The notes below the pieces were generated by a model. The model worked only from the letters and a program-made list of their open reading frames with translations, did not search any database and was not told the DNA's origin. From Myxococcota bacterium (lineage in GTDB: Bacteria; Myxococcota_A; UBA9160; PR03): DNA of 11,697 nucleotides. Both the position numbers and the translations under genes were made by a program. Each line of letters begins with the position of its first letter. Position 1 is the stretch's first letter. The DNA is taken from assembly GCA_030066475.1 (NCBI GenBank), contig JASJBO010000244.1, positions 1-11,697 of the forward strand, given 5' to 3'. Below are positions 1-7,416 of the stretch, piece after piece.

Positions 1-59
1 GGGTCGACGATCGGCCGCAGGGCATCCAGGACGGCCTGCTCGGTGATGGCGGGGGCCAT
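1..59 (-). CDS. DUF59 / Mrp-ApbC-like Fe-S protein, N-terminus only (partial)
   Basis: Only the first 19 codons and part of the next are in the window; the rest lies to the left. The readable start is MAPAITEQAVLDALRPIVDP. This matches the opening of DUF59 (MIP18-like) domains, especially the N-terminus of Mrp/ApbC P-loop ATPases, which carry and deliver Fe-S clusters in the cytoplasm; the pattern is 'ITE..VL.AL..I.DP'. The start is supported by a GAGGAG ribosome binding site at 66-71, six bases upstream of the ATG. The gene lies 33 bp downstream of the subtilase stop on the same strand, so read-through transcription is possible. The P-loop is not visible, so a short stand-alone DUF59 protein (SufT or PaaD type) cannot be excluded. 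Confidence 0.6.
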   Translation of the reverse strand, partial: MAPAITEQAVLDALRPIVD

Positions 60-92
60 GCGGGGCTCCTCGAGCGCGGGGGAAGCCTAAGC

Positions 93-3000
93 CTAGCGTT
101 CGGAGTCGGGTCCTTCGAACTGCACCAGGCCGCGCGCCCACAGCACGGTCGCGCCGCGGGGGATGCCGAGGCTCGCGAAGGTGTCGCCCCGGTCGAGCAG
201 CCCGCGGATGCCGGCGAGCCGGCTCTCGCAGGCGGTGTCGCCGGACGGGCAGCGGGCGCCGTCGAGGAAGCGCACCAGCGTCGCCCGCAGCGCGGCCAGG
301 AAGCGGGCGTGGAGCGGCTCGAGCGCCGGGACCGGATCCAGCGGCAGGCGCAGGCCCCACTCGATGACGGGCAGGAGCGTTGCCGGGACGAAGATCTCGC
401 CCGCCTCGATCCAGTCGAGCACGATCGGGATCACGAAGGGCGCCGGCGAGCGGTCCACGCGCGTGGCGTCGGGCTCGGGCAGCTCGGCGGCGAGCGCCGC
501 CAGGTCGTCCTCGAGCGCCTCGAGCGCCCACACCAGGCCGGCCATCGGATCGACCGCGCCGGCCGCCACCGTGGGAACGCCCGAGGCCTGGTTCTGCGTG
601 TTGCGCCGGTCGCGCCCGAAGCCCTGCCAGGCCACCGCGGCGGGGCCGGCGAGTGCGGGCGTGTCCCAGACGAACAGGTTGCCCTCGCGCGTGACGGCCA
701 CCACCTCGACCAGGCCGTCGCCGTCGACGTCGCCCGGCGCGGGCGAGCCGATGTGCCAGCCGTGCGTCAGCTTGGGCCAGCCAGTCGGGATCACGCCGTC
801 CGAGGTGTAGGCGCGCAGCAGGTAGGCGCCGCTCCCCTGCACCACGTCGGGCACGCCGTCGCCCGAGACGTCGGCCAGGGCGGGGCTGCCGAGGAACTGC
901 ATGTCGTCCATCACGGCGGGGAAGGCCGGCAGCACCTGGCCAGTGCGCGGGTCCCAGGCGGTTACCTGGTGGTGCGCGAGGCCGGGCCGCACGAAGTCGT
1001 TCGGGTCGGCGAGCACGTCCTGCTGACCGGGGACCACCACGTCGAGCAGCTTGCGCAGCCCGCCCGTCGGCGCCACGTACTCCGGCAGCCCGTCGCCGGT
1101 GATGTCGCCGAAGGCCCCGGAGCCGAGCGCGCCGAAGAAGGGTGCGTCGGGCGAGCCGGCCGCGGCGGGGACGTTGGGGAAGCCGCCGCCGGGGAAGTCC
1201 ACCGCCAGCGCGCGCGGGAGGCCGGCGATCTCGCCGAGCGCGGCGCTGCCGTCGGCCTCGAGCAGCAGCACCGGGCCGATCGCGCCGAAGATCGCGACCT
1301 GGAGCCGGCCGTCGCCCTGGCGGTCGACGATCGCGGCCGAGCCCGTCGTGCCGGTGCCGACGGTGGGCAGCACGCCCGGCGTGAGCAGCGGCACGCCGAC
1401 CGGCCAGCCGTCGAGGAACGGGCCGCCGGAGGCGTCGTTGCCGTCCGGGCGCACCGCGTAGACGCGGCCGGCGACGTCGAGCGAGAAGTCGTCCACGTCC
1501 ACCTGCTGGAGCAGCAGCTCGAGCTGGCCCAGCAGGCTCGACTCGATCGCGAAGCTGCCCGGCTCGTCGCCGTACTCCTCGTTGGTGGCGACCACGATCT
1601 CGGGCCGGCCGTCGCCGTCGAGGTCGCCCACGGCCGGCGAGCCCAGGCTCTTGGCGGCGCGGCTGCGCACGTCGAAGCCGGCGAGGGGCGTGACCTGGCC
1701 CGTGGTCGGGTCGACGCTCACCCGGTCGCGGTCGGCGAGGCGCACCGGGAAGCCCGCCACCGGCGTCCCGTCCGCGCGCCAGGCGTAGACGTGCCCGTCG
1801 AGCGCGGTGTGCACGATCTCGAGCTGGGGCTCGGCGCCCGGGGCGTCGAGGTCCACCAGGGTCGGGGCGCTGATGATGCCGGGGTCGCTGTCGTTCAGGC
1901 GGTTGCGGATCGCGGGCGCCGAGCGCGCCGGGTCGGTGGCGACCGGGAAGCCCGGGCGGCGGCGGCCGTGGTCGTCGAAGACGTAGAGCCGGCCCTCGAC
2001 GCCCGGCACCACGATCTCGATCCGGCCGTCGCCGTCGAGGTCGTCGGCCGCGACCGAGCCGATCACCGCTTCGTGTGGCACCGGCACCTCGCCGCCCCAG
2101 GCCGGCGAGTCGTGTACCGCGATCGGGTCGGTGGCGACCGGGAAGCCGGGCAGGTCGTCGCCGGTGGCGCCGTCGAGGGCGCGCACCGCGCCGTCGCCCG
2201 TGCCGAGCACGACGTCGAGCACGCCGTCGCGGTTCACGTCGGCCAGCGCCGGGCCCGACTCGCCCGAGCCGGGCAGCGCGCGCGGCGCGAAGCGCAGCGT
2301 CGGGTCGCGGTGGATCGCGACGGTGCGCACGTCGACGCCGACGTTGCCCAGCACGTCGGTGGCCGTGAGCCGCAGCTGCACGGTGTGGGCGTCCGGATCG
2401 GTGATCGGCAGGGCGGGGTCGAAGCCGCACGCGGCGGCAGTGGCCGCCGGGTCCCAGCTGCCGAGCACCGCCGCCTCGAGGGCCGCGGTCTCCGCGCCGC
2501 TGGCGATCGGCGTGAAGGCGGTGGGCTGCACGCCGCAGCCGACGGCGAGCACCCAGTCGAAGTCGTTGCCGGCGCGCACGGCGCGCGCGCTGCCCACCAC
2601 GTCGAGCACGGGCGTGCGCACCGGGTCGATCAGGTCGAACCAGCGCACGCTGCCCGACAGGTCGACCTCGGGCGGGATCGTCGCGTCGGTCACGCGGTCG
2701 AGCAGGGTGGGCGCGTCGGGCCGCCCCCAGCCGGTGAACTGGTCCCAGCCCGGCTGGGTCGGGTAGCGGCTCGAGCCGAACATCTTGCCCGGCAGCGAGA
2801 GCAGGAAGCTCAGCAGGCCCGACTCCACCGTGCCCACCGCCTGCGGGCTGTCGGCGTGGTCGACGTCCTGGGCCGCGACGCGGATCAGCTGGCGCACCTC
2901 CTCGGCCGAGAAGGGCGTGCCGAGCCCCGGGTAGGGCGAGAACCGGCCGGCGTCGATCTGGTTGCGGGCGTGCGACAGCAGCAGCGCGGTGAGGCCGCCC

Positions 3001-4064
3001 GCGCGCGAGGTCGCCTCGGACGAGCAGGCCGCCGACGGGATCGCCGCCCAGGCGCGGCCGCCGTAGTTGGTGCAGCCGTTGAGCACGTCGAAGCCGTTGG
3101 CGTCGCGGTCGAGGAAGGTGCCGTCGCCGTCGCGGATCGAGTTCACCCAGATGGTGTGCTCGTAGGCGGCCGGGTAGTTGTGGTGGCGGCTCTGCTCGTC
3201 GGCCGCGCTCGCGATCATCGGGATGCCGCGGCGATAGGCGTAGTCCACCGCGGCCTGGCCCGAGGCCGAGGCGTTGACCGTGCCGAGCGCCTCGGAGATC
3301 ACGTCCACTCGGCGGTCGGTGGCGTAGACGACGGCCTGGACGAAGTCGCTGTCGATGCCGACGAAGCTGTCGGCCACGCGCAGCGGCAGGAACAGCGCGC
3401 TCGGCGCGAAGCCCGGGAAGCCGCCGCCGTTGTTGGCCTCGGCGACCTGGTCGGAGGCCTCGCCGGTGCCGTGGCCGTTGCGCACCAGGTCGTCGGGGTC
3501 GTTGTCGTCGTCCACGAAGTCCCAGCCCGCGATGTCGTCGACGTAGCCGTTGCCGTCGTCGTCGACGCCGTCCGCGTAGAAGCGGATCAGGTCCTGGCCG
3601 TCGCAGAAGCCGGTGCCGTTCGGGTCGGCGGCGCAGGCGTCGGCGAAGTCGTCGACCGAGACGAAGCCGTCGCCGTTGCAGTCGTGCGAGGCACAGCCGG
3701 CGGGCACCGGCAGCTCGCCCGCGTTGAGCGCGACCTTGCGCGCCAGGTCGGCGCGGTCCCAGAAGATCCCGCTGTCGAGCACCGCGATCACCACGTCGGG
3801 GCGCCCGGTGGTGCGCTGCCAGGCGCCGACGATGTCCATGCCCGATTCGGGCTGGTACTTCCACGCCTCGCCCGAGCCCGGGTCGAAGTCGTCGGGCAGC
3901 ACACCCGGCGCGAGGAACAGGTAGGCGCCGAAGTCGGCGGGGTCACTGCAGCCCGCGTCGGCGCAGGTGGGATAGGGCACGTCGGCCCGCGCGCCGGGTT
4001 CGAGGGCCAGCACGAGCGCGGCCGCCATCGCGACCGGTGCCGCCGGTCCAGTCCAACAACGCAT
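93..4064 (-). CDS. Secreted S8 subtilase-like protein with FG-GAP/VCBS repeats
   Basis: This 1323-residue protein is probably an exported protease or pseudoprotease. The start is set at 4064 because GGAGG at 4071-4075 lies six bases upstream and a signal peptide follows directly (residues 1-27, hydrophobic core around VAMAAALVLALEP); the in-frame ATG at 4115 has no ribosome binding site. The S8 domain spans about 70-460: Asp97 in VVIAVLDSGI, His198 in NGHGTG, Ser349 in CSSEATSRAGG. These motifs are divergent: HGTH reads HGTG, GTSMA reads CSSEA, and the oxyanion Asn position reads Asp289 (SAADE instead of AAGNE). Residues 128-190 hold Asp-rich EF-hand/dockerin-like calcium loops (DCNGDGFVSVDDF; DGVDDDGNGYVDD). 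A beta-sandwich-like stretch (about 465-590) follows, then FG-GAP-type motifs near 608, 674, 737 (degenerate), 812, 913, 986, 1064 and 1111, consistent with a beta-propeller. Residues 1170-1323 look helical, with no anchor. Fold assignment is firm; activity is uncertain. Confidence 0.93.
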   Translation of the reverse strand: MRCWTGPAAPVAMAAALVLALEPGARADVPYPTCADAGCSDPADFGAYLFLAPGVLPDDFDPGSGEAWKYQPESGMDIVGAWQRTTGRPDVVIAVLDSGIFWDRADLARKVALNAGELPVPAGCASHDCNGDGFVSVDDFADACAADPNGTGFCDGQDLIRFYADGVDDDGNGYVDDIAGWDFVDDDNDPDDLVRNGHGTGEASDQVAEANNGGGFPGFAPSALFLPLRVADSFVGIDSDFVQAVVYATDRRVDVISEALGTVNASASGQAAVDYAYRRGIPMIASAADEQSRHHNYPAAYEHTIWVNSIRDGDGTFLDRDANGFDVLNGCTNYGGRAWAAIPSAACSSEATSRAGGLTALLLSHARNQIDAGRFSPYPGLGTPFSAEEVRQLIRVAAQDVDHADSPQAVGTVESGLLSFLLSLPGKMFGSSRYPTQPGWDQFTGWGRPDAPTLLDRVTDATIPPEVDLSGSVRWFDLIDPVRTPVLDVVGSARAVRAGNDFDWVLAVGCGVQPTAFTPIASGAETAALEAAVLGSWDPAATAAACGFDPALPITDPDAHTVQLRLTATDVLGNVGVDVRTVAIHRDPTLRFAPRALPGSGESGPALADVNRDGVLDVVLGTGDGAVRALDGATGDDLPGFPVATDPIAVHDSPAWGGEVPVPHEAVIGSVAADDLDGDGRIEIVVPGVEGRLYVFDDHGRRRPGFPVATDPARSAPAIRNRLNDSDPGIISAPTLVDLDAPGAEPQLEIVHTALDGHVYAWRADGTPVAGFPVRLADRDRVSVDPTTGQVTPLAGFDVRSRAAKSLGSPAVGDLDGDGRPEIVVATNEEYGDEPGSFAIESSLLGQLELLLQQVDVDDFSLDVAGRVYAVRPDGNDASGGPFLDGWPVGVPLLTPGVLPTVGTGTTGSAAIVDRQGDGRLQVAIFGAIGPVLLLEADGSAALGEIAGLPRALAVDFPGGGFPNVPAAAGSPDAPFFGALGSGAFGDITGDGLPEYVAPTGGLRKLLDVVVPGQQDVLADPNDFVRPGLAHHQVTAWDPRTGQVLPAFPAVMDDMQFLGSPALADVSGDGVPDVVQGSGAYLLRAYTSDGVIPTGWPKLTHGWHIGSPAPGDVDGDGLVEVVAVTREGNLFVWDTPALAGPAAVAWQGFGRDRRNTQNQASGVPTVAAGAVDPMAGLVWALEALEDDLAALAAELPEPDATRVDRSPAPFVIPIVLDWIEAGEIFVPATLLPVIEWGLRLPLDPVPALEPLHARFLAALRATLVRFLDGARCPSGDTACESRLAGIRGLLDRGDTFASLGIPRGATVLWARGLVQFEGPDSER

Positions 4065-4070
4065 CGTCCG

Positions 4071-4075
4071 CCTCC
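4071..4075 (-). promoter_or_regulatory. Ribosome binding site that fixes the subtilase start
   Basis: GGAGG on the minus strand, six bases before the ATG at 4064. It favours this start over the ATG 17 codons upstream and puts the signal peptide at the true N-terminus. Confidence 0.75.
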
Positions 4076-4183
4076 GGCTGCCGGCCCATCTCCGCAGAGC
4101 GGCCCAGCATATCACCGCGGACCGGCGCGGGGAGACGAAACGGCCGTCCCGGCCCCCGGAGGGGCGCGCTAGCGTTTCGCGTC

Positions 4184-4492
4184 ATGGACTGGAACGACGC
4201 GCCGGCCTGGCTCGCCTTCGGCTTCCTCGGAAACCTCGCGTTCTTCTCGCGCTTCCTGGTGCAGTGGATCGCCTCGGAGCGCGCGAAGCGCAGCTACATC
4301 CCGATGGCCTTCTGGTACCTCAGCATCGCGGGCTCGCTGATCCTGCTGATCTACGCCATCCACCGCCGCGACCCGATCTTCACGCTCGCCTACCTGCCGA
4401 ACTGCGTGGTGTACGTGCGCAACCTGGTGCTGATCCGCCGCGAGGGTGCCGAGGGCAGCCCCTCGGTCCCGCCGGTGTCGACGGCGGGCTAG
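4184..4492 (+). CDS. Stand-alone LAB_N (lipid A biosynthesis N-terminal domain) membrane protein
   Basis: This 102-residue integral membrane protein matches the LAB_N family, the small domain found alone or fused in front of lipid-A-disaccharide synthase (LpxB) in some bacteria. Diagnostic stretches are FGFLGNLAFFSRFLVQWI (about residues 11-28), the basic SERAKRSYIPMAFWYLS segment, and a second and third hydrophobic segment (GSLILLIYAI; FTLAYLPNCVVYVRNLVLI). No LpxB catalytic domain follows: the frame stops at 4492 and the next gene is on the other strand. The start is ATG 4184, immediately before the conserved region; the longer open frame from 4037 overlaps the subtilase 5' end and adds unconserved sequence. 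The nearest GGAGG-like stretch (about 4157-4163) is too far away to act well, so initiation may be weak. It is divergent from the subtilase across 119 bp. A role in lipid A or envelope lipid metabolism follows from the family only. Confidence 0.87.
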   Translation: MDWNDAPAWLAFGFLGNLAFFSRFLVQWIASERAKRSYIPMAFWYLSIAGSLILLIYAIHRRDPIFTLAYLPNCVVYVRNLVLIRREGAEGSPSVPPVSTAG

Positions 4493-4534
4493 CGCGACCG
4501 AACGCCCGGCCCGAGAGCTGGCGCAGCGCCGTGG

Positions 4535-4963
4535 TCAGTCGATCAGTTCGACGCCGATGATGTGCTCGCTCCAGAGCTTCCAGGCGCCGTTCTCGTGATG
4601 GAACAGCACGACGGAGTCGACGACGTTGTCGGCGAACCCCTCGTCCTCGGCGACGGCCTTGGCCTTCAGCCGCGCGTAGGCGAACTCGTCGTCGTGGCCG
4701 ATGTAGTGGAAGTGGACCAGCGTGACCGCGAGGTCCTGCTTCGGAAACTGCTCGGCGAGGAGCTCGCGGGTCGTCCGATAGTGGGGGGAACGCGAGTGGA
4801 TGGTCCGAAGCGTCCCATTCTGGTCCTCTCGGTCGTAGGCATCCAGGTGTTCCTGAGCGAGCGCTTCCAAGCTGGCGACGAGCTCCGGGTCGGCGAAGGC
4901 CGGCGCCGCGGCGGCCAGGACGAACGCGACGAGAGCCGAGAGCAACGATCCGCGAACCTTCAT
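4535..4963 (-). CDS. Secreted NTF2/SnoaL-like protein
   Basis: This 142-residue protein has a clear signal peptide (positively charged MKVR, hydrophobic core to residue 20, likely cleavage after AFA at 24). The mature part has the size and pattern of an NTF2-like fold: an N-terminal helix (LVASLEALAQEHLDAYD), then alternating beta strands such as LAVTLVHFHYIG, FAYARLKAKAVAED and VVLFHHENGAWKLWSEHI, ending in the usual 'GxWKLW' strand. NTF2-like proteins include enzymes, binding proteins and structural subunits, and nothing here picks a ligand or reaction. A strong GGAGG (4968-4972) sits four bases before the ATG. It is the second gene of a probable two-gene operon, 18 bp after the glycine-zipper lipoprotein, and ends 42 bp from the convergent LAB_N gene. 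Periplasmic location is inferred from the signal peptide. Confidence 0.82.
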   Translation of the reverse strand: MKVRGSLLSALVAFVLAAAAPAFADPELVASLEALAQEHLDAYDREDQNGTLRTIHSRSPHYRTTRELLAEQFPKQDLAVTLVHFHYIGHDDEFAYARLKAKAVAEDEGFADNVVDSVVLFHHENGAWKLWSEHIIGVELID

Positions 4964-4981
4964 GAGACCTCCGTCGATCGC

Positions 4982-5374
4982 TCAGTTGATGACGTTGTGT
5001 CCGCGCTGGCGCAGGCAGTTGCGAAAGGCCTGGCGGAAGGCCTCGTCGGACCGGGCGGCGCTCCGGGCGCCTCCGCCCACGCCTCCCACGGTGGCGCCGA
5101 TCGCGGCTCCCCGCCCGGGCGATCCCACGATGGCTCCGATGACGGCCCCGGTGGCCGCGCCGATCGCGCCGCCGATCGCCGCGCCCTTCGCCGTCTCGGT
5201 GGTGGCTCCGCCGGCGGCGCGCTGGGACAGCTCCCGGCAGTCCGCCAGGTCGCGCGTCAGGAACTGTGCCCTCTCGTTGCCGTAGGTGTCCACGACCGGC
5301 GTCCAGGTCGATCGGGACGCGCAGGCGACGATCGCGGCACAGCAGAGAGCGATGGCCAGATGACGTGCAGTCAC
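4982..5374 (-). CDS. Glycine-zipper outer-membrane-type lipoprotein
   Basis: This 130-residue protein starts at GTG 5374, chosen because GGAGG (5381-5385) lies six bases upstream and a lipoprotein signal follows; the open frame extends upstream to 5704 without a supported start. The signal ends in the lipobox-like IVAC with Cys18 as the lipidation site (Val at -2 is slightly unusual). Residues 54-104 form a glycine zipper: repeated GxxxG spacing in AAIGGAIGAATGAVIGAIVG and again in GAAIGATVGGVGGG, a pattern expected to pack or oligomerise in membranes. Outside the zipper are Cys46 (DLADCREL) and Cys120 (FRNCLRQRGH), a pair that could form a disulfide. The C-terminal 'AFRNCLRQRGHNV' resembles the tail of many small proteobacterial glycine-zipper lipoproteins of unknown role. 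It heads a two-gene unit with the NTF2-like gene and is divergent from the histidine kinase. Envelope location is inferred. Confidence 0.84.
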   Translation of the reverse strand: MTARHLAIALCCAAIVACASRSTWTPVVDTYGNERAQFLTRDLADCRELSQRAAGGATTETAKGAAIGGAIGAATGAVIGAIVGSPGRGAAIGATVGGVGGGARSAARSDEAFRQAFRNCLRQRGHNVIN

Positions 5375-5380
5375 GAGATC

Positions 5381-5385
5381 CCTCC
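5381..5385 (-). promoter_or_regulatory. Ribosome binding site selecting a GTG start
   Basis: GGAGG on the minus strand, six bases before GTG 5374. There is no ATG between it and the lipoprotein signal, so this site decides the start of the glycine-zipper gene. Confidence 0.7.
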
Positions 5386-5562
5386 GGACGGCTGCCGGAG
5401 CATCCCCCAGGCGACTGCCCTCGGCAAGCGCCGCCGTCAGCGCGAGATGGCCGAGCGAGGCGCCGCAAGCGAGCGCGAGGCGCGGGCAAAGGCGCAGCCC
5501 CTGCTGATGCAGCAGCGCTGCGAAGCTCGCCGGGAGGCCCTTGCGAGCCGTACCCTTCCGGC

Positions 5563-7416
5563 ATGCGCCGGTACGCCATCGCCCTACTCTTGTCGGGACT
5601 GCTGGTCGGGTCGGACGCGGCGGCCGACCGCAGCTCTGCCGCAGACGGAGCGACGCGGTTGGCAGCGGCGCAGCTCCTGCTCGATCCGGGCGACGTCCCG
5701 CCACCGGACGGCGACCCTCGCTGGCAGCCGGTCCCGCTCCCCGACCGCTGGCGCGAGCAGCGGCCCGGCGTCGGGGGCTTCGCCTGGTACCGCTTCGAGC
5801 TCGCGCTGGATGCCGCCGGTGACGTCCAGGCGACGGACGGGCCGTGGGCGGTGTACCTGCCGTCGGTCAACATGAACGCCGCCGCCTGGGTGAATGGCGC
5901 CTTCGTCGGCACGGGGGGTCGCTTCGAGGAGCCGGTGGCGCACAACTTCAACCGGCCGCTGCTCTTCGTGTTCCCGACCCGGCTGCTGCGGGCGACGGGC
6001 AACGTCGTGCACGTGCGCCTCTTTGCCTACGAGCACCACTACGGCGGCCTCGGAACCATCGAGGTCGGCCCGGAAGCGCTGCTGCGCGGAGAGTACGAGT
6101 GGCGTCACCTGCTGCAGATCGGGCTCTCGCAGCTCGCCACGGTGATCGCCCTCCTCACGGGCGCGCTCATGGCGCTGCTCTGGCTCGGCACCCGCGATCC
6201 GGTGTACGGGACCTTCGCGCTCGCGACGGGCTTCTGGGCCGTCACCAGCCTGAACTACTGGGTGCGCGACATCCCGGTCGGGCACTGGACCTGGGAGCGG
6301 ATCGTGAACCCCTCGCTCGACGGGTTCGCGGTGGCGCTCGCCATCTGGGCGCATCGCTTCGTGGCCCTGCGCCGTCCCCGTCTGGAGTACGCACTCATCG
6401 CCTGGGCTGCGGCCGCCGCGCTCCTCGCGCTGCTCCTCCCGCCGCGCGCCTTCTACGCAGTGGTGAACCCGCTGCACCTCGGCTCGCTGGGAATCGGTGT
6501 CTACGCCTCCGTGCTGGCCATGACGGCCCGCCAGCGCTTCGCTCGCTGGGAGCGGGCCCTCTACGTCGTCGCAGGCGTGAGCGGCCTGGGCTTCGCCGGC
6601 CACGATCTCGCGCGCCAGTTCGGCCTGCTCGATGCGGGCGGACCCTACCTGATCGCGCTCATCGCGCCGCTCATGATCCTGGGCTTCGGCTCGAGCCTGC
6701 TGGCGCGGTTCGTGGCGTCTCTGGAACAGACACGGCAGCAGAACGTCGAGCTCGAGCGCCGGGTGCGCGAGAAGACGCAGGAGCTGGAGCGCAACCACGA
6801 GCGCTTGCGGAACCTCGAACGCGATCGGGCCGTGTCCGGCGAGCGCGAGCGGATCATGCAGGAAATGCACGACGGACTCGGCGGCCAGCTGGTGGCGGCG
6901 CTCGCGATGTCCCAGTCCGCGAGGGCCCGACCGAGCGACGTCACCGAGGCGCTGCGCGGAGCGCTCGCGGACATGCGTTCCGTCATCGACTCGCTCGACC
7001 CGAAGGTGTCCGACCTGGGCGCGCTGCTCGGCATCTTTCGCTCCCGGGTCGACCCGCTGCTGCGGGCCCGAGACGTGAAGCTGCTCTGGCGCGTCGGCGA
7101 GCTGCCCGCCGACACCTCGCTCGGCGCCGAGGGCTTCCTGAACGTGCTGCGCATCCTGCAGGAGGCCGTCCACAACGCGGTGACGCACGGCGCCGCGCGC
7201 GAAATCGCGCTCGCGACCCGCTGCGAGGCCGACGCGATCGTCATCTCGGTGTCCGACGACGGGCCGGGCTTCGACGTCGGCGCCGTCGCGGCCGGCCGCG
7301 GCCTCGGCAACATGCGGCGTCGCGCGAGCGCGGTCGGGGCCGAGGTCGACGTCGCCCGGGTCGAGCCCCACGGCACCCGTGTGGAGCTGCGGCTCCCGCT
7401 CAGTCGCGGATCCTGA
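5563..7416 (+). CDS. 7TM-DISM-type sensor histidine kinase (NarL/DesK class, HisKA_3)
   Basis: This 617-residue membrane kinase should sense an extracytoplasmic signal and phosphorylate a NarL-type regulator. Order of parts: signal peptide (1-21); periplasmic beta-rich domain (about 35-180) with aromatic and Asn-rich motifs typical of carbohydrate-binding-like jelly rolls (FAWYRFEL, LPSVNMNAAAWVNG); seven hydrophobic segments near 186-208, 214-232, 252-269, 275-293, 297-319, 332-349 and 361-383; a coiled coil (384-425); the HisKA_3 dimerisation box ERERIMQEMHDGLGGQL with phospho-acceptor His436; and a HATPase_c domain with N-box ILQEAVHNAV (Asn538), G1 box DDGPGF (565-570) and G2 box GRGLGNMRRRA (578-588). 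All catalytic motifs look intact. The start is ATG 5563 just before the signal peptide; the nearest GGGAGG is 25 bases away, so initiation may be weak. Its 3' end overlaps the convergent response regulator by 17 bp, making that its likely partner. The ligand is unknown. Confidence 0.93.
   Translation: MRRYAIALLLSGLLVGSDAAADRSSAADGATRLAAAQLLLDPGDVPPPDGDPRWQPVPLPDRWREQRPGVGGFAWYRFELALDAAGDVQATDGPWAVYLPSVNMNAAAWVNGAFVGTGGRFEEPVAHNFNRPLLFVFPTRLLRATGNVVHVRLFAYEHHYGGLGTIEVGPEALLRGEYEWRHLLQIGLSQLATVIALLTGALMALLWLGTRDPVYGTFALATGFWAVTSLNYWVRDIPVGHWTWERIVNPSLDGFAVALAIWAHRFVALRRPRLEYALIAWAAAAALLALLLPPRAFYAVVNPLHLGSLGIGVYASVLAMTARQRFARWERALYVVAGVSGLGFAGHDLARQFGLLDAGGPYLIALIAPLMILGFGSSLLARFVASLEQTRQQNVELERRVREKTQELERNHERLRNLERDRAVSGERERIMQEMHDGLGGQLVAALAMSQSARARPSDVTEALRGALADMRSVIDSLDPKVSDLGALLGIFRSRVDPLLRARDVKLLWRVGELPADTSLGAEGFLNVLRILQEAVHNAVTHGAAREIALATRCEADAIVISVSDDGPGFDVGAVAAGRGLGNMRRRASAVGAEVDVARVEPHGTRVELRLPLSRGS

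Noticed and set aside
309..4172. A 1287-codon open frame on the plus strand opposite the subtilase
   Set aside because: It mirrors the subtilase codons: the product is dominated by Arg, Ala, Val, His and Gly low-complexity sequence with no domain. Stop codons are rare in such GC-rich antisense frames.
4493..4534. Bidirectional terminator between the convergent LAB_N and NTF2-like genes
   Set aside because: The best stem (GGCG-CAG-CGCC) is four pairs with no T-run; I cannot support a terminator call.
5501..5515. Inverted repeat CTGCTG-ATG-CAGCAG between the glycine-zipper and kinase genes
   Set aside because: It is a six-pair stem with a three-base loop, no matching copy and no obvious promoter context; such stems arise often by chance in GC-rich DNA.
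4562..5875. A 437-codon plus-strand open frame across the NTF2-like and glycine-zipper genes, including an ATG at about 5446
   Set aside because: It has a composition typical of shadow frames and crosses genes with good ribosome binding sites and signal peptides; the segment between the divergent genes shows no conserved-looking protein.
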